Counted from the first letter of the stretch, positions 1 through 8,505 are shown. The stretch is DNA of 45,800 nucleotides from CAIMZW01 sp037142435 (GCA_037142435.1 JBAXAO010000007.1:1-45800), one strand, 5' to 3'. The notes: generated from the letters alone by a model not told the origin. Made by a program: numbers and translations.

Positions 1-1
1 C

Positions 2-817
2 TTAAAGTCTGGAACCTGCAGCCGATCCCCCAGAAAGTTTTTGGGATAGCCAGACCGGCAACATAAATGCCACGAGCAAAATGGTTGCCACCACATTGAC
101 AATCGGTGCCTGGTTAGGGCGGAAGAGGTTGTTGAAGATCCACTGAGGCAGGGTTTGCACGCTGGCGCCAGATGTAAAGGTTGTTACGACTATCTCGTCG
201 AAGGAAAGCGCAAAGGCAAGTAGTCCACCAGCAACAAGTGCCGATCGAATCATGGGAAAAGTGACGTAGGCGAATGTTTGAAAAGTGCTGGCGCCTAGAT
301 CGCTGGAGGCTTCCTCTAAGGTGCCGCCGATGCGGCGCAGACGAGCCAAGAGGTTGTTGTAGACAATCACAATACAGAATGTGGCATGGCCAATAATCAC
401 TGTGGCCAAGCCCAGCCCAATGCCAAGAGGCTGCAACAAGGTATTAAACGCTGAGTTAAGGGCAATACCGGTAACAATTCCAGGCAAGGCGATCGGCAGT
501 ACCACTAAAAGTGAGATCGTATTTTTAGCGAAGAAGTTATAGCGAGAGACCGCAAAGGCGATACAGCTTCCCAAGATTACGGAGATGACGGTTGCCCCGA
601 GCCCGGCCTTAAGGCTGGTTAATAAGGAACTGGTAACTTCCGGATTGGCAAATACCTTGCCCCACCAGACGGTGGAGAAAGAGGTAGGTGGCCAGGAGAA
701 TGTTCGGGAAGGATTGAAGGAGTTTATAACTACGACGGCTAATGGGATATAAATGAAGCCAAGGACCAAGAAGGTCAATCCTCCAAGGATCCACTTTGCG
801 CGGCGCGATATTTTCAT
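2..817 (-). CDS. potC: Polyamine-type ABC transporter permease, PotC-like (locus 1)
   Basis: Inner-membrane permease subunit of a spermidine/putrescine-type ABC importer, 271 aa from the ATG at 817. It starts with a basic stretch (KISRRAK), then a long hydrophobic segment and about six membrane spans. The cytoplasmic EAA loop that docks on the ATPase is visible as EEASSDLGAS...FPMIRSAL. The reading frame is open further upstream, but the added residues overlap potB and are not hydrophobic. The ATG at 817 follows a second TAATG junction, so I prefer it. The stop codon lies at 2-4, so the C-terminus is complete. It is the last gene of a potA-potD-potB-potC cluster. The family is clear; the exact substrate (putrescine, spermidine or a related amine) is inferred. 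Confidence 0.9.
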   Translation of the reverse strand: MKISRRAKWILGGLTFLVLGFIYIPLAVVVINSFNPSRTFSWPPTSFSTVWWGKVFANPEVTSSLLTSLKAGLGATVISVILGSCIAFAVSRYNFFAKNTISLLVVLPIALPGIVTGIALNSAFNTLLQPLGIGLGLATVIIGHATFCIVIVYNNLLARLRRIGGTLEEASSDLGASTFQTFAYVTFPMIRSALVAGGLLAFALSFDEIVVTTFTSGASVQTLPQWIFNNLFRPNQAPIVNVVATILLVAFMLPVWLSQKLSGGSAAGSRL

Positions 818-864
818 TAGAAATTCTGCGATCTCTTCGAGGAGAATTTCATTAGAAATTCTCC
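812..864 (-). repeat. potB/potC junction: 16-bp direct repeat and 10-bp hairpin
   Basis: A 16-bp direct repeat, TTTCATTAGAAATTCT on the plus strand, occurs at 812-827 and 847-862, offset by 35 bp. The second copy is the core of a perfect inverted repeat, with arms GGAGAATTTC at 841-850 and GAAATTCTCC at 855-864 and a 4-nt loop. In the mRNA the loop holds the potB stop codon and part of an overlapping AUG, and the 5' arm contains a GGAG Shine-Dalgarno-like sequence. Each repeat copy carries one TAATG stop-start junction. Confidence 0.8.
817..852 (-). CDS. 11-residue junction mini-ORF between potB and potC
   Basis: The ATG at 850-852 overlaps the potB stop as TAATG and opens MKFSSKRSQNF. Its TAA at 817-819 overlaps the potC ATG at 815-817, again as TAATG. 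The first ATG has GGAG eight bases upstream, whereas the potC ATG has no convincing Shine-Dalgarno sequence nearby. Terminate-and-reinitiate translation through this mini-ORF would therefore couple potB to potC. The peptide itself has no recognisable function. It may be only the scar of a short duplication. Confidence 0.35.
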   Translation of the reverse strand: MKFSSKRSQNF

Positions 865-1718
865 AATGCGCCAGATTTACGTACAAAAGTTAAATATCCC
901 AAGATCACAATAATCGGAAAGAGCGCGGCAGCTGCAGCGAACGGTAAGTTGCCGGCAGTTCCGACATTGTCGTAGACAACGTTAGCCATCAACTGCGATT
1001 TACCACCGACAATTTTGACGACGATGTAATCACCCAGTGTTAGCGAGAAAGTAAAGAGCGAACCAGCAATGATCGATGGGTAGATCATGGGGACGATGAC
1101 GCTGCGGAAAGTTTTCCCGGCGCTGGCACCCAGGTCGCTTGATGCTTCCAAAAGCGAATCGGGCAATCTTTCCAGCCCGGCATAGATAGGCAAGATCATG
1201 TAAGGCAACCACAGATAACAAAGTGTGACCGCGGTGGCAAAGAGTCCATAGCCCGGTGTTGCAATATGAAAACGGCCGAAGAACCAAGCCAGCACACCGC
1301 TATCTGAAAACATCGTGCGCCAGGCATATGCCTTGACCAAATAACTTGCCCATAGCGGCAAGATAATGATGACGACGGCAAAGTTTCGAAGTTTGGGTGA
1401 GAGCACTTTGGCCATGAAGAAAGCAATGGGAATGGCAATCAGCGCATCAACGATGGTGACAAAGAGCGCGATACCCAAAGAGCGAATTGCTATGGTGCCA
1501 TAGACCGATTGTGAAAAGAGAATTCGAAAGTTAGTCAGTGTTAGTTGGTGAACCACATTGCCCGTGAAAGAGTCGACCGACCAAAAAGCTGAGAAGATCA
1601 TGGTGGCGAGCGAGCCCAAATAAGCCACAGCCAACCAGGTCAATGGCGCGCTCAAAAGCATTGCGAGTCGACTCTTAGGGTGGCGATAAAGCCAGGTCGA
1701 TACTCGGTTTTCGCGCAT
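852..1718 (-). CDS. potB: Polyamine-type ABC transporter permease, PotB-like (locus 1)
   Basis: First permease of the locus 1 importer, 288 aa. After a short basic N-terminus (MRENRVSTWLYRHPKSR) come about six hydrophobic segments. The ATPase-docking EAA loop appears as LLEASSDLGASAGKTF...PMIYPS. The gene lies 54 nt downstream of the binding-protein gene, with a GC-rich hairpin in that gap, and runs into potC through overlapping TAATG junctions. The start ATG at 1716-1718 has only a weak AAGAAACC-like upstream purine stretch. Permease identity is secure from family features; the polyamine assignment rests on the PotD- and PotA-like neighbours. Confidence 0.9.
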   Translation of the reverse strand: MRENRVSTWLYRHPKSRLAMLLSAPLTWLAVAYLGSLATMIFSAFWSVDSFTGNVVHQLTLTNFRILFSQSVYGTIAIRSLGIALFVTIVDALIAIPIAFFMAKVLSPKLRNFAVVIIILPLWASYLVKAYAWRTMFSDSGVLAWFFGRFHIATPGYGLFATAVTLCYLWLPYMILPIYAGLERLPDSLLEASSDLGASAGKTFRSVIVPMIYPSIIAGSLFTFSLTLGDYIVVKIVGGKSQLMANVVYDNVGTAGNLPFAAAAALFPIIVILGYLTFVRKSGALENF

Positions 1719-1737
1719 TTGGTTTCTTGGTTAGTAA

Positions 1738-1761
1738 TAGGGGCGGGCGAACCCGCCCCTA
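1738..1761 (-). other. GC-rich hairpin between potD and potB (mRNA stabiliser candidate)
   Basis: This is a perfect inverted repeat with 10-bp arms (1738-1747 and 1752-1761) around CGAA on the plus strand. In the minus-strand mRNA it reads UAGGGGCGGG-UUCG-CCCGCCCCUA, closed by a UUCG loop. It lies just after the binding-protein stop and about 20 nt before the potB start. No U-tract follows, so it is not a standard terminator. Hairpins at this place in importer operons often protect the upstream binding-protein mRNA; that role here is inferred. Confidence 0.7.
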
Positions 1762-1772
1762 CGTTTAACTAG

Positions 1773-2975
1773 TTATCCCTTGATCGCAGTCCAGGCTTGG
1801 GTCCAGGCGGCATAGTCCTTACAAGCGACTTTGCGGCCATCCAAGCAAGTAGCGGTTGGGGTGGTCCAGTAATAGATGTTCTTTGCATATGAAGCATCTG
1901 TTGCATGGAAGGTGGTGCAGAAGCCCTTATCTGCGGTGAAGTTACAGGCATTGGCGTTTGATGGAGCTTCGCCAAACCATTCGGCAACTTGTGCGTTGAC
2001 CTTTGGTGAGGCAATCCAGTCCATCCACTTGTACATGCAATTTGGGTGAGCAGCCTTGGCCGCGATCATCCAAGTATCAGACCAGCCAGTAGATCCTTCT
2101 TTTGGAAGAACCGAACCAACAGTGATCTTCTTATCGCTGGTCAATACGTTGACGTTGTACTGCCATGCGGTTCCTAGAAGAGTGTTTCCGGATTCAAAGG
2201 ATTGAATCGACTTGGAAGCATCGGACCAATATTCGCCGACCAACTTCTTCTGGCCCTTCAATAGCGCAACCGCAGCATTGAACTGGGTGTTATCAAGAGC
2301 GTATGGATTCTTGATTCCCAGCTTTGGCTGTGTCTTCATCAAGTAGAGAGCAGCATCTGCAATATAGATTGGTGAATCGTACGCAGTGATCTTTCCGGCA
2401 TATGGTGACTTGGGATCAAAGACTGCGCCCCATGATGTTGGTGCTGGCTTTACCTTGGCAGTGTTGTAAGCCAAGACGTTGGCGCCCCAACCATGAGGGA
2501 TTCCGTACATCTGTCCGGCAGCTGAGTTCCAGCTCTTGTTCTTCAAGAACGGCGAGATGGCTGCGTAGCTGGGGACCAAAGCAGTATTAACAGGAGCGAC
2601 TACGCCGCCATAAATCAAACGGTTAGTGGCATCGCCGGAAGCAGAGACTCCGTCATAGCCGCCAGATTTCATCAAGGTGACCATTTCATCGGAAGTATTA
2701 CCGACCTTGGCGTTGACCTTGCAACCGGTGGCCTTGGTAAAAGGTGTTACCCAGTCCACGGTCTTATCGCTGGAACCGTTCTCGGCATAACCTGCCCAGA
2801 TAACGATGTTGAGTTGGCCTTCACCCTTGCCCACAGCCTTGGCCATAGGAACTTTAGGTAGTGATGCCGCTTGAGCGCTGGAGGTTGCAACGATGCTTCC
2901 ACCAATCACCAAAAGCGCGGAAGAGAGAACGCTTGCTACCGCAAGAAATCTCTTGTTAGCGAATGAACGCAACAT
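1773..2975 (-). CDS. potD: Polyamine-type ABC substrate-binding protein, PotD-like (locus 1)
   Basis: Extracytoplasmic binding protein, 400 aa from the ATG at 2975. That start is preceded by an AGAGGAAAGG Shine-Dalgarno sequence and opens a classical Sec signal peptide: basic NKR, a hydrophobic core, then a likely cleavage at SSAQA-AS around residue 31. The frame is open 36 codons further upstream, but those residues would overlap potA and are not signal-like. The mature part begins with LNIVIWAGYAENG, as in PotD/PotF-type proteins (SBP_bac_8 superfamily). No lipobox cysteine follows the hydrophobic core, unusual for a Gram-positive importer. Substrate specificity cannot be read from sequence alone. 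Confidence 0.88.
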   Translation of the reverse strand: MLRSFANKRFLAVASVLSSALLVIGGSIVATSSAQAASLPKVPMAKAVGKGEGQLNIVIWAGYAENGSSDKTVDWVTPFTKATGCKVNAKVGNTSDEMVTLMKSGGYDGVSASGDATNRLIYGGVVAPVNTALVPSYAAISPFLKNKSWNSAAGQMYGIPHGWGANVLAYNTAKVKPAPTSWGAVFDPKSPYAGKITAYDSPIYIADAALYLMKTQPKLGIKNPYALDNTQFNAAVALLKGQKKLVGEYWSDASKSIQSFESGNTLLGTAWQYNVNVLTSDKKITVGSVLPKEGSTGWSDTWMIAAKAAHPNCMYKWMDWIASPKVNAQVAEWFGEAPSNANACNFTADKGFCTTFHATDASYAKNIYYWTTPTATCLDGRKVACKDYAAWTQAWTAIKG

Positions 2976-2997
2976 GTGGACCTTTCCTCTTCGGGTA

Positions 2998-3996
2998 TTA
3001 CCCAACTGGGAATTCGTATTTCGAATCCCAGGTAATCGCAATGGTGGACCCAACTTCGGGGTTGGATGTATCGGATCCATCATTTTCTTGTAGCAAAGTT
3101 AAGCGGTCGCCTTGGGGCAATTCAATATCCACGCGGGTAAATGAGCCGAGAAATTGCAGTTGGCTGACCTTGCCCGTGGTTTTTCGGTCTAAATGAGAGC
3201 CGATCTTTATCTTCTCGGGACGAATGCTGAAAACGCCGCTCTTGCCCAAAATTTGTTGACTGGCACTTTCGTGCAAAAGATTAGAGATTCCGACGAAGCC
3301 AGCAACAAATTCATTGGCCGGTTTCTCATAAATATCTTTGGGTGATCCCACTTGAATAATCTGCCCTTGATTAAAGACTGCAATGCGATCGGCCATGGTC
3401 AGAGCTTCTTCTTGATCGTGAGTGACAAAGATAAAAGTAATTCCCAGTTGGGTTTGCAGCTCTTTAAGTTCTTTTTGCATCTCGTGACGCAATTTAAGAT
3501 CGAGTGCGCCAAGCGGTTCGTCGAGGAGAAGGACCTTCGGCTCATTCACGATTGCACGAGCAAGAGCCACGCGTTGACGTTGACCACCAGAAAGTTGGGA
3601 AGGTTTGCGATCTTCATAGCCGACCAGCTTGACGCGCTCGAGTGCACGCTTAGCCCGAGATTCACGTTCGGCTTTGGCAACACCTTTGACGCGCAAACCG
3701 TATTCGACATTCTTCTGCACGCTCATGTGAGGAAAGAGTGCATAATCTTGAAAGACGGTATTGACGTCACGATTAAACGGCGGAGTATCGCTGACGTTGA
3801 CGCCGTCGATCAGGATCGAACCAGAATCCGGAATTTCAAAACCGGCAATCAATCGAAGAACCGTGGTCTTGCCCGAACCACTGGGACCCAACATGGCAAA
3901 GAATTCGCCATCGGCAATCTCGAGATTTACACCAGCAACAGCTTGTACCTGCCCGAAGTTCTTGCGGAGATCGGTTAGAACAATGGCTTGGCTCAC
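2998..3996 (-). CDS. potA: Polyamine-type ABC transporter ATP-binding protein, PotA-like (locus 1)
   Basis: Cytoplasmic ATPase driving the locus 1 importer, 332 aa with a GTG start. Walker A is GPSGSGKTT at residues 37-45, the ABC signature LSGGQ at 135-139 and Walker B LLLDEP ending with Asp159-Glu160, followed by the D-loop and switch His (THDQEEA). The C-terminal part (about 235-332) looks like the TOBE-type regulatory domain of PotA/MalK-like subunits (SIRPEKIKIG). It starts 2 nt after the glutaredoxin-like gene stops, so the two are probably translationally coupled. PotA, PotD, PotB and PotC together make a complete importer. Confidence 0.92.
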   Translation of the reverse strand: MSQAIVLTDLRKNFGQVQAVAGVNLEIADGEFFAMLGPSGSGKTTVLRLIAGFEIPDSGSILIDGVNVSDTPPFNRDVNTVFQDYALFPHMSVQKNVEYGLRVKGVAKAERESRAKRALERVKLVGYEDRKPSQLSGGQRQRVALARAIVNEPKVLLLDEPLGALDLKLRHEMQKELKELQTQLGITFIFVTHDQEEALTMADRIAVFNQGQIIQVGSPKDIYEKPANEFVAGFVGISNLLHESASQQILGKSGVFSIRPEKIKIGSHLDRKTTGKVSQLQFLGSFTRVDIELPQGDRLTLLQENDGSDTSNPEVGSTIAITWDSKYEFPVG

Positions 3997-3998
3997 GG

Positions 3999-4247
3999 CT
4001 AGAGGATAGCCAAAGATTCCAGTTTTGCCTTCAAATCGATGTCGGAAGGTTCGGTCATATGCGTGCCATCGGCAAATACAAGGAGCGGAATGTTTTGACG
4101 CCCGCTGATGGCAACAATCGTGTCAGCAGCATCTAACGTCTTTTCGCTGTCGATATAGGTGTACGTAACTTTATTTTCATCAAGAAAGCGCTTGGTCCGA
4201 CGACAATCGCCGCACCAGGCAGCACCGTACATCTTTATTTCAGACAT
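3999..4247 (-). CDS. Glutaredoxin-like (mycoredoxin/NrdH-type) protein
   Basis: Small thioredoxin-fold protein of 82 aa. The redox motif is W-C12-G-D-C15 close to the N-terminus, followed by an IP at the usual cis-proline position (NIPLLVF) and the beta-alpha layout of glutaredoxins. Actinobacterial mycoredoxins and NrdH proteins share this size and layout; the CGDC active site does not let me choose between them. Likely cytosolic thiol-disulfide reductant. It lies 29 nt after dapB and 2 nt before potA, so it is probably part of the same transcript, although no functional tie to transport is evident. Confidence 0.8.
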   Translation of the reverse strand: MSEIKMYGAAWCGDCRRTKRFLDENKVTYTYIDSEKTLDAADTIVAISGRQNIPLLVFADGTHMTEPSDIDLKAKLESLAIL

Positions 4248-4276
4248 TGATTTACTCCAAGGGTTGATTTTTAAGT

Positions 4277-5026
4277 TTAAGCGAGATCCATAAAGTGTTC
4301 GAGTCCAAAAGTTAAACCAGGATGGGAACCAACACTGCGCACACCCAATAAAACACCAGGCATAAAGCCAGTGCGATCAATGGAATCGTGACGAATGGTG
4401 AGGGTCTCCCCCATATCACCAAGGATAACTTCTTGATGAGCAACTAATCCGCGAAGGCGAACGGAATGAACCGGAACATCTCCGACCAAAGCACCACGCG
4501 CGCCATCCAAAGAATCTGAAGTCGCATCTGGCATGGGCGGACGGTTTACCAATTTGCGGGCTTGGGTAATTAATTCGGCGGTGCGGGCAGCAGTTCCTGA
4601 AGGCGCATCGGCCTTATTGGGATGATGCAGCTCGATGATTTCGACGGATTCAAAATATTTAGAAGCTTGAGCCGCAAATTGCATCATCAGAACAGCACCC
4701 AGACCAAAGTTGGGGGCAATCAAAGCGCCGACCTGGGGGTTGCCATCTAGCCAATGCTGAACCTGTGCAATCTTCTTCTCATCAAATCCAGTTGTGCCAA
4801 CAACAACGTTGATGCCGTGGCTGATAGCAAATTCAAGATTGTTCATGACCGAATTGGGGTGAGTGAAGTCAACAATGACTTCGGCGCCGCTGGTGATTAA
4901 ATCTTCCAGCGAACCATCGAGATCGATTTGAGCGACAAGATCAAGATCTGCGGCAGCGAGAATTGCCTTTACGGTTTCTTGACCCATGCGACCTTTAGAT
5001 CCTAGGACTGCGACTTTGATGGTCAT
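4277..5026 (-). CDS. dapB: 4-hydroxy-tetrahydrodipicolinate reductase
   Basis: DapB, 249 aa, catalyses the NAD(P)H-dependent reduction step towards meso-diaminopimelate and lysine. The N-terminal nucleotide-binding motif is VAVLGSKGRMGQ (residues 5-16). The catalytic signature ELHHPNKADAPSGT (132-145) contains the conserved His pair and Lys138. The dinucleotide domain, substrate domain and total length match the actinobacterial family. The ATG overlaps the upstream M16 peptidase stop as ATGA (5023-5026), indicating translational coupling. Peptidase followed by dapB is the usual actinobacterial order downstream of pnp. Confidence 0.96.
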   Translation of the reverse strand: MTIKVAVLGSKGRMGQETVKAILAAADLDLVAQIDLDGSLEDLITSGAEVIVDFTHPNSVMNNLEFAISHGINVVVGTTGFDEKKIAQVQHWLDGNPQVGALIAPNFGLGAVLMMQFAAQASKYFESVEIIELHHPNKADAPSGTAARTAELITQARKLVNRPPMPDATSDSLDGARGALVGDVPVHSVRLRGLVAHQEVILGDMGETLTIRHDSIDRTGFMPGVLLGVRSVGSHPGLTFGLEHFMDLA

Positions 5027-6294
5027 GCAATCACCTTTTCAAATTTAGAGACGCTCTTGAACGGTCCCACTATGGCAAGCGTAGAAGGTTTGGGCAGTAG
5101 CGCGCTGGCAACGGCACGAATCTCTTCGGGGGTCACTGCGGAAATACGCTGGAGGATTTCATCAAAACTCATGATTTCACCGTAAACGAGTTCGCTCTTG
5201 CCAATTCGGCTCATGCGTGAACCCGTATCTTCTTGGCTGAGGACTAAGGAACCAGAGACGGCACCTTTGGCGCGAAAAATCTCTTCATCGGTCAAACCAT
5301 TGTCGGCAACATCGTGGGTAACGGCTTGAATGATGCGGACTACTTCTTCAGCCTTATTGGGCTGACATCCCGCATAAAAAGCGAGAGAGCCAGAACCGGC
5401 GAATTGTTGAACGTAGGCATAGACCGAATATGCCAAGCCCCGCTTTTCGCGGATCTCTTGAAAGAGGCGCGAGGACATTCCGCCACCAAGGGCAGAAGCC
5501 AAAATGCTGAGCGCAAAGCGACGGTCATCGTTGCGGGCCACGCCTTCAACGCCCATCAGGATGTGGGCTTGTTCGGTCTTCTTGTCGATGATCCCAACGC
5601 GATGCAGGCCAGTGACTTTGGCTGCCTTTTCGGCGCGCAAGCTAAACGGTGCATCTGGAACATCGAGAAAATTGTCTTTAGATAAAGCAGCTTCCACCAT
5701 TTTGGTGACTTGCTTGTGCTTTACATTTCCAGCAACCGCGACAACCAAGTCAGCGGGTTGATACTTCTTTTTATAATAATTAAAGACTGCGTTTCGGGAC
5801 ATGCCTTTGATCGAATCAACGGTGCCCAAAATTGGTCGACCCAGTTTGGTATCGCCATACATGGTCTCGAGAAAGAGATCGTGAATAAGGTCAGAAGGAT
5901 CGTCATCGCGCATAGCGATTTCTTCCAGCACAACACTTCGTTCCGAATCGACGTCAGCCGGCTTTACTACCGAAGAGGTAATCAGATCAGAGACGACATC
6001 GATGGCAAGTGGTAAATCAGTATCGATCACCCGGGCGTAGAAGCAGGTGTATTCCTTGCTGGTGAAGGCGTTCATTTCGCCACCAACGGCTTCGATCGCC
6101 GATGAGATTTCCATGGCGTTGCGGCGTTTGGTGCCTTTAAAAAGTAAGTGCTCGAGAAAATGAGAAGCTCCCGCGACAGGTGGTGTCTCGTCGCGAGAGC
6201 CTACATTTACCCAAATTCCTACCGCAGCGGAGCGAACCGTACTGACTTCTTCAGTAACAATCCGCAGCCCGCTGGGCAGAAGTGTCTTGCTCAA
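5023..6294 (-). CDS. M16 family zinc metallopeptidase (PepR/mitochondrial processing peptidase-like)
   Basis: M16 peptidase of 423 aa. The inverted zinc motif HFLEH is at residues 45-49, with the distal zinc-ligand glutamate near 125 (VVLEEIAMRDDDP), so the protein should be catalytically active. A second M16 half follows with the R/Y-type motif GLAYSVYAYV. The start is TTG at 6292-6294, directly touching the pnp stop (TAA-TTG). No ATG lies near enough to replace it while keeping the conserved N-terminal strand LPSGLRIVTEEV. It is co-transcribed with pnp and dapB. Substrates are unknown; proposed roles in this family are peptide or leader processing. Confidence 0.92.
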   Translation of the reverse strand: MSKTLLPSGLRIVTEEVSTVRSAAVGIWVNVGSRDETPPVAGASHFLEHLLFKGTKRRNAMEISSAIEAVGGEMNAFTSKEYTCFYARVIDTDLPLAIDVVSDLITSSVVKPADVDSERSVVLEEIAMRDDDPSDLIHDLFLETMYGDTKLGRPILGTVDSIKGMSRNAVFNYYKKKYQPADLVVAVAGNVKHKQVTKMVEAALSKDNFLDVPDAPFSLRAEKAAKVTGLHRVGIIDKKTEQAHILMGVEGVARNDDRRFALSILASALGGGMSSRLFQEIREKRGLAYSVYAYVQQFAGSGSLAFYAGCQPNKAEEVVRIIQAVTHDVADNGLTDEEIFRAKGAVSGSLVLSQEDTGSRMSRIGKSELVYGEIMSFDEILQRISAVTPEEIRAVASALLPKPSTLAIVGPFKSVSKFEKVIA

Positions 6295-8505
6295 TTATTC
6301 AGCTGATTCAGTTCCTGGAGTTGTGCCATCGGCCATAACCGGTACCAAAGAGAACTTGCCCTTTGGATCGATCTCGCCGATTTCAACCTCAAGCTTGTCG
6401 CCAACCTTCATAACTTCTTCCAAGTTTTCAATGCGCTTTCCGCCATGCATCTTGCGAATCTGCGAGATGTGGAGCAAGCCATCTTTACCTGGAACCAAGG
6501 AGATGAAAGCACCGAAGGTAGCTAGTTTGACGACGGTTCCGTTAAAGCGCTCTCCCACTGATGGGATGTGCGGATTAGCAATTGCATCAATCATGACCTT
6601 TGCGGCTTCTGCTTGTGAACCTTCGAGAGCACCGATGTAGATAGTTCCATCATCTTCGATGGTGATATCTGCGCCAGTCTCGTCTTGAATCTGGTTAATC
6701 ATCTTGCCCTTAGGTCCGATGATTGCGCCGATGAGATCAACCGGAACCTTGATGGAGATGATACGAGGAGCCAAGAGGCTCATCTCATCTGGTGCATCAA
6801 TGGCTTGGTTCATGACATCGAGAATGTGAAGACGGGCTTCCTTGGCTTGGTGAAGAGCGCCACCGAGAACGGAGGCAGGAATTCCATCAAGCTTGGTATC
6901 AAGTTGTAGAGCGGTAACAAAGTCTTTTGTTCCGGCAACTTTGAAGTCCATATCGCCGAAGGCATCTTCAGCGCCGAGGATGTCGGTGAGGGCAACGTAT
7001 TCAACTTTGCCATCAACATCATCAGAGATGAGACCCATTGCAATACCGGCTACGGCAGCCTTCAGTGGGACACCAGCGTTGAGCAACGACATGGTCGATG
7101 CACAAACTGAACCCATTGAGGTGGAACCGTTAGAACCGAGAGCCTCGGATACCTGACGAATTGCGTATGGAAATTCTTCACGTGATGGAAGAACAGGAAG
7201 CAATGCGCGCTCTGCAAGTGCACCGTGGCCGATTTCGCGACGCTTAGGTGATCCAACACGACCGGTCTCACCAACAGAATATGGTGGGAAGTTGTAGTTG
7301 TGCATATAACGCTTGTGATCTTCAGGGCTGAGGGTGTCGAGCTGTTGCTCCATCTTCAGCATGTTCAAAGTGGTAACGCCCAAGATTTGGGTCTCGCCAC
7401 GTTCGAAGATTGCAGAACCATGAACGCGAGGAATAACTTCTACCTCAGCGGTCAATGGACGGATATCGCGAAGACCGCGACCGTCGATACGGATCTTGTC
7501 ACGAAGAACACGTTGGCGAACCAACTTCTTGGTGACAGAACGAAGAGCTGCGGAGATTTCTTTTCCGCGACCTTCGAAGTCAGCAATAAGGGTTTCAGAG
7601 GTGGACTTGTTGATCTCATCGAGAGCAACTTCGCGCTCCTGCTTGCCGGCAATGGTCAAAGCCTTTGCTAGCTTCTCTTTGGCAGCGCCTTCAACGGCAG
7701 CATAAACATCATCTTGGTAATCCAAGAAGACAGGGAATTCACCGGTTGGCTTTGCAGCAACCTTGGCGAGTTCCATCTGTGCTTCGCAGAGAATACGAAT
7801 GAATGGCTTGGCAGCATCAAGTCCTTGAGCAACGATCTCTTCGGTTGGAGCTTGTGCGCCACCCTTGATGAGATCGATGGTCTTAACTGTGGCTTCGGCT
7901 TCCACCATCATGATGGCGACATCGTCACCAGTGATACGACCCGCAACAACCATGTCGAACACGGCCTTGTCGAGATCGGAGTGGTTAGGGAATGCAACCC
8001 ATTGACCCTCAATCAAAGCGACGCGAACGCCACCGATTGGGCCAGAGAATGGCAAACCTGCGAGCTGAGTCGACATGGACGCAGCGTTGATAGCAATAAC
8101 GTCATACATGTGATCTGGGTGCAGAGCCATAACGGTTACAACGATCTGAATTTCGTTACGTAGACCCTTAACGAAGGATGGACGCAACGGACGGTCGATC
8201 AAGCGGCAAGTAAGAATTGCTTCCTCGGATGGACGTCCTTCACGACGGAAGAATGAACCAGGAATCTTTCCTGCGGCATACATACGCTCTTCAACATCCA
8301 CGGTGAGTGGGAAGAAGTCGAATTGGTCCTTTGGTGTCTTTCCAGCAGTTGTTGCTGAAAGGAGCATGGACTCATCATCTAAATAAACAACTGCAGTTCC
8401 TGCAGCTTGGCGTGCTAGGCGGCCGGTTTCGAACCGGATCTCGCGTTTTCCAAATTTTCCGTTATCGATTTTCGCAACGGCGAACTTCACATCTTGACCC
8501 TCCAT
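6295..8505 (-). CDS. pnp: Polyribonucleotide nucleotidyltransferase (PNPase)
   Basis: PNPase, 736 aa, degrades RNA 3'-5' by phosphorolysis and can synthesise RNA tails. Two RNase PH domains fill residues 1 to about 555, joined by a helical linker. A KH domain follows (GAIIGPKGKM, about 583-645), then an S1 domain (about 650-725, with TFGAFISLVPGKDGLLHIS). The start ATG at 8503-8505 has a strong GGAGGA Shine-Dalgarno sequence. The gene lies 138 nt after rpsO; that gap folds into a long branched hairpin of the kind through which PNPase and RNase III control pnp mRNA in other bacteria. Confidence 0.97.
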   Translation of the reverse strand: MEGQDVKFAVAKIDNGKFGKREIRFETGRLARQAAGTAVVYLDDESMLLSATTAGKTPKDQFDFFPLTVDVEERMYAAGKIPGSFFRREGRPSEEAILTCRLIDRPLRPSFVKGLRNEIQIVVTVMALHPDHMYDVIAINAASMSTQLAGLPFSGPIGGVRVALIEGQWVAFPNHSDLDKAVFDMVVAGRITGDDVAIMMVEAEATVKTIDLIKGGAQAPTEEIVAQGLDAAKPFIRILCEAQMELAKVAAKPTGEFPVFLDYQDDVYAAVEGAAKEKLAKALTIAGKQEREVALDEINKSTSETLIADFEGRGKEISAALRSVTKKLVRQRVLRDKIRIDGRGLRDIRPLTAEVEVIPRVHGSAIFERGETQILGVTTLNMLKMEQQLDTLSPEDHKRYMHNYNFPPYSVGETGRVGSPKRREIGHGALAERALLPVLPSREEFPYAIRQVSEALGSNGSTSMGSVCASTMSLLNAGVPLKAAVAGIAMGLISDDVDGKVEYVALTDILGAEDAFGDMDFKVAGTKDFVTALQLDTKLDGIPASVLGGALHQAKEARLHILDVMNQAIDAPDEMSLLAPRIISIKVPVDLIGAIIGPKGKMINQIQDETGADITIEDDGTIYIGALEGSQAEAAKVMIDAIANPHIPSVGERFNGTVVKLATFGAFISLVPGKDGLLHISQIRKMHGGKRIENLEEVMKVGDKLEVEIGEIDPKGKFSLVPVMADGTTPGTESAE

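Noticed and set aside
1738..1761. Intrinsic terminator after potD
   Set aside because: The stem is strong but is followed by UUACUAACC, not a U-tract, and potB continues immediately.
3352..3978. 208-codon plus-strand frame opposite potA
   Set aside because: It is fully antisense to conserved ATPase motifs, has no family features and no promoter or Shine-Dalgarno sequence; treated as a shadow.
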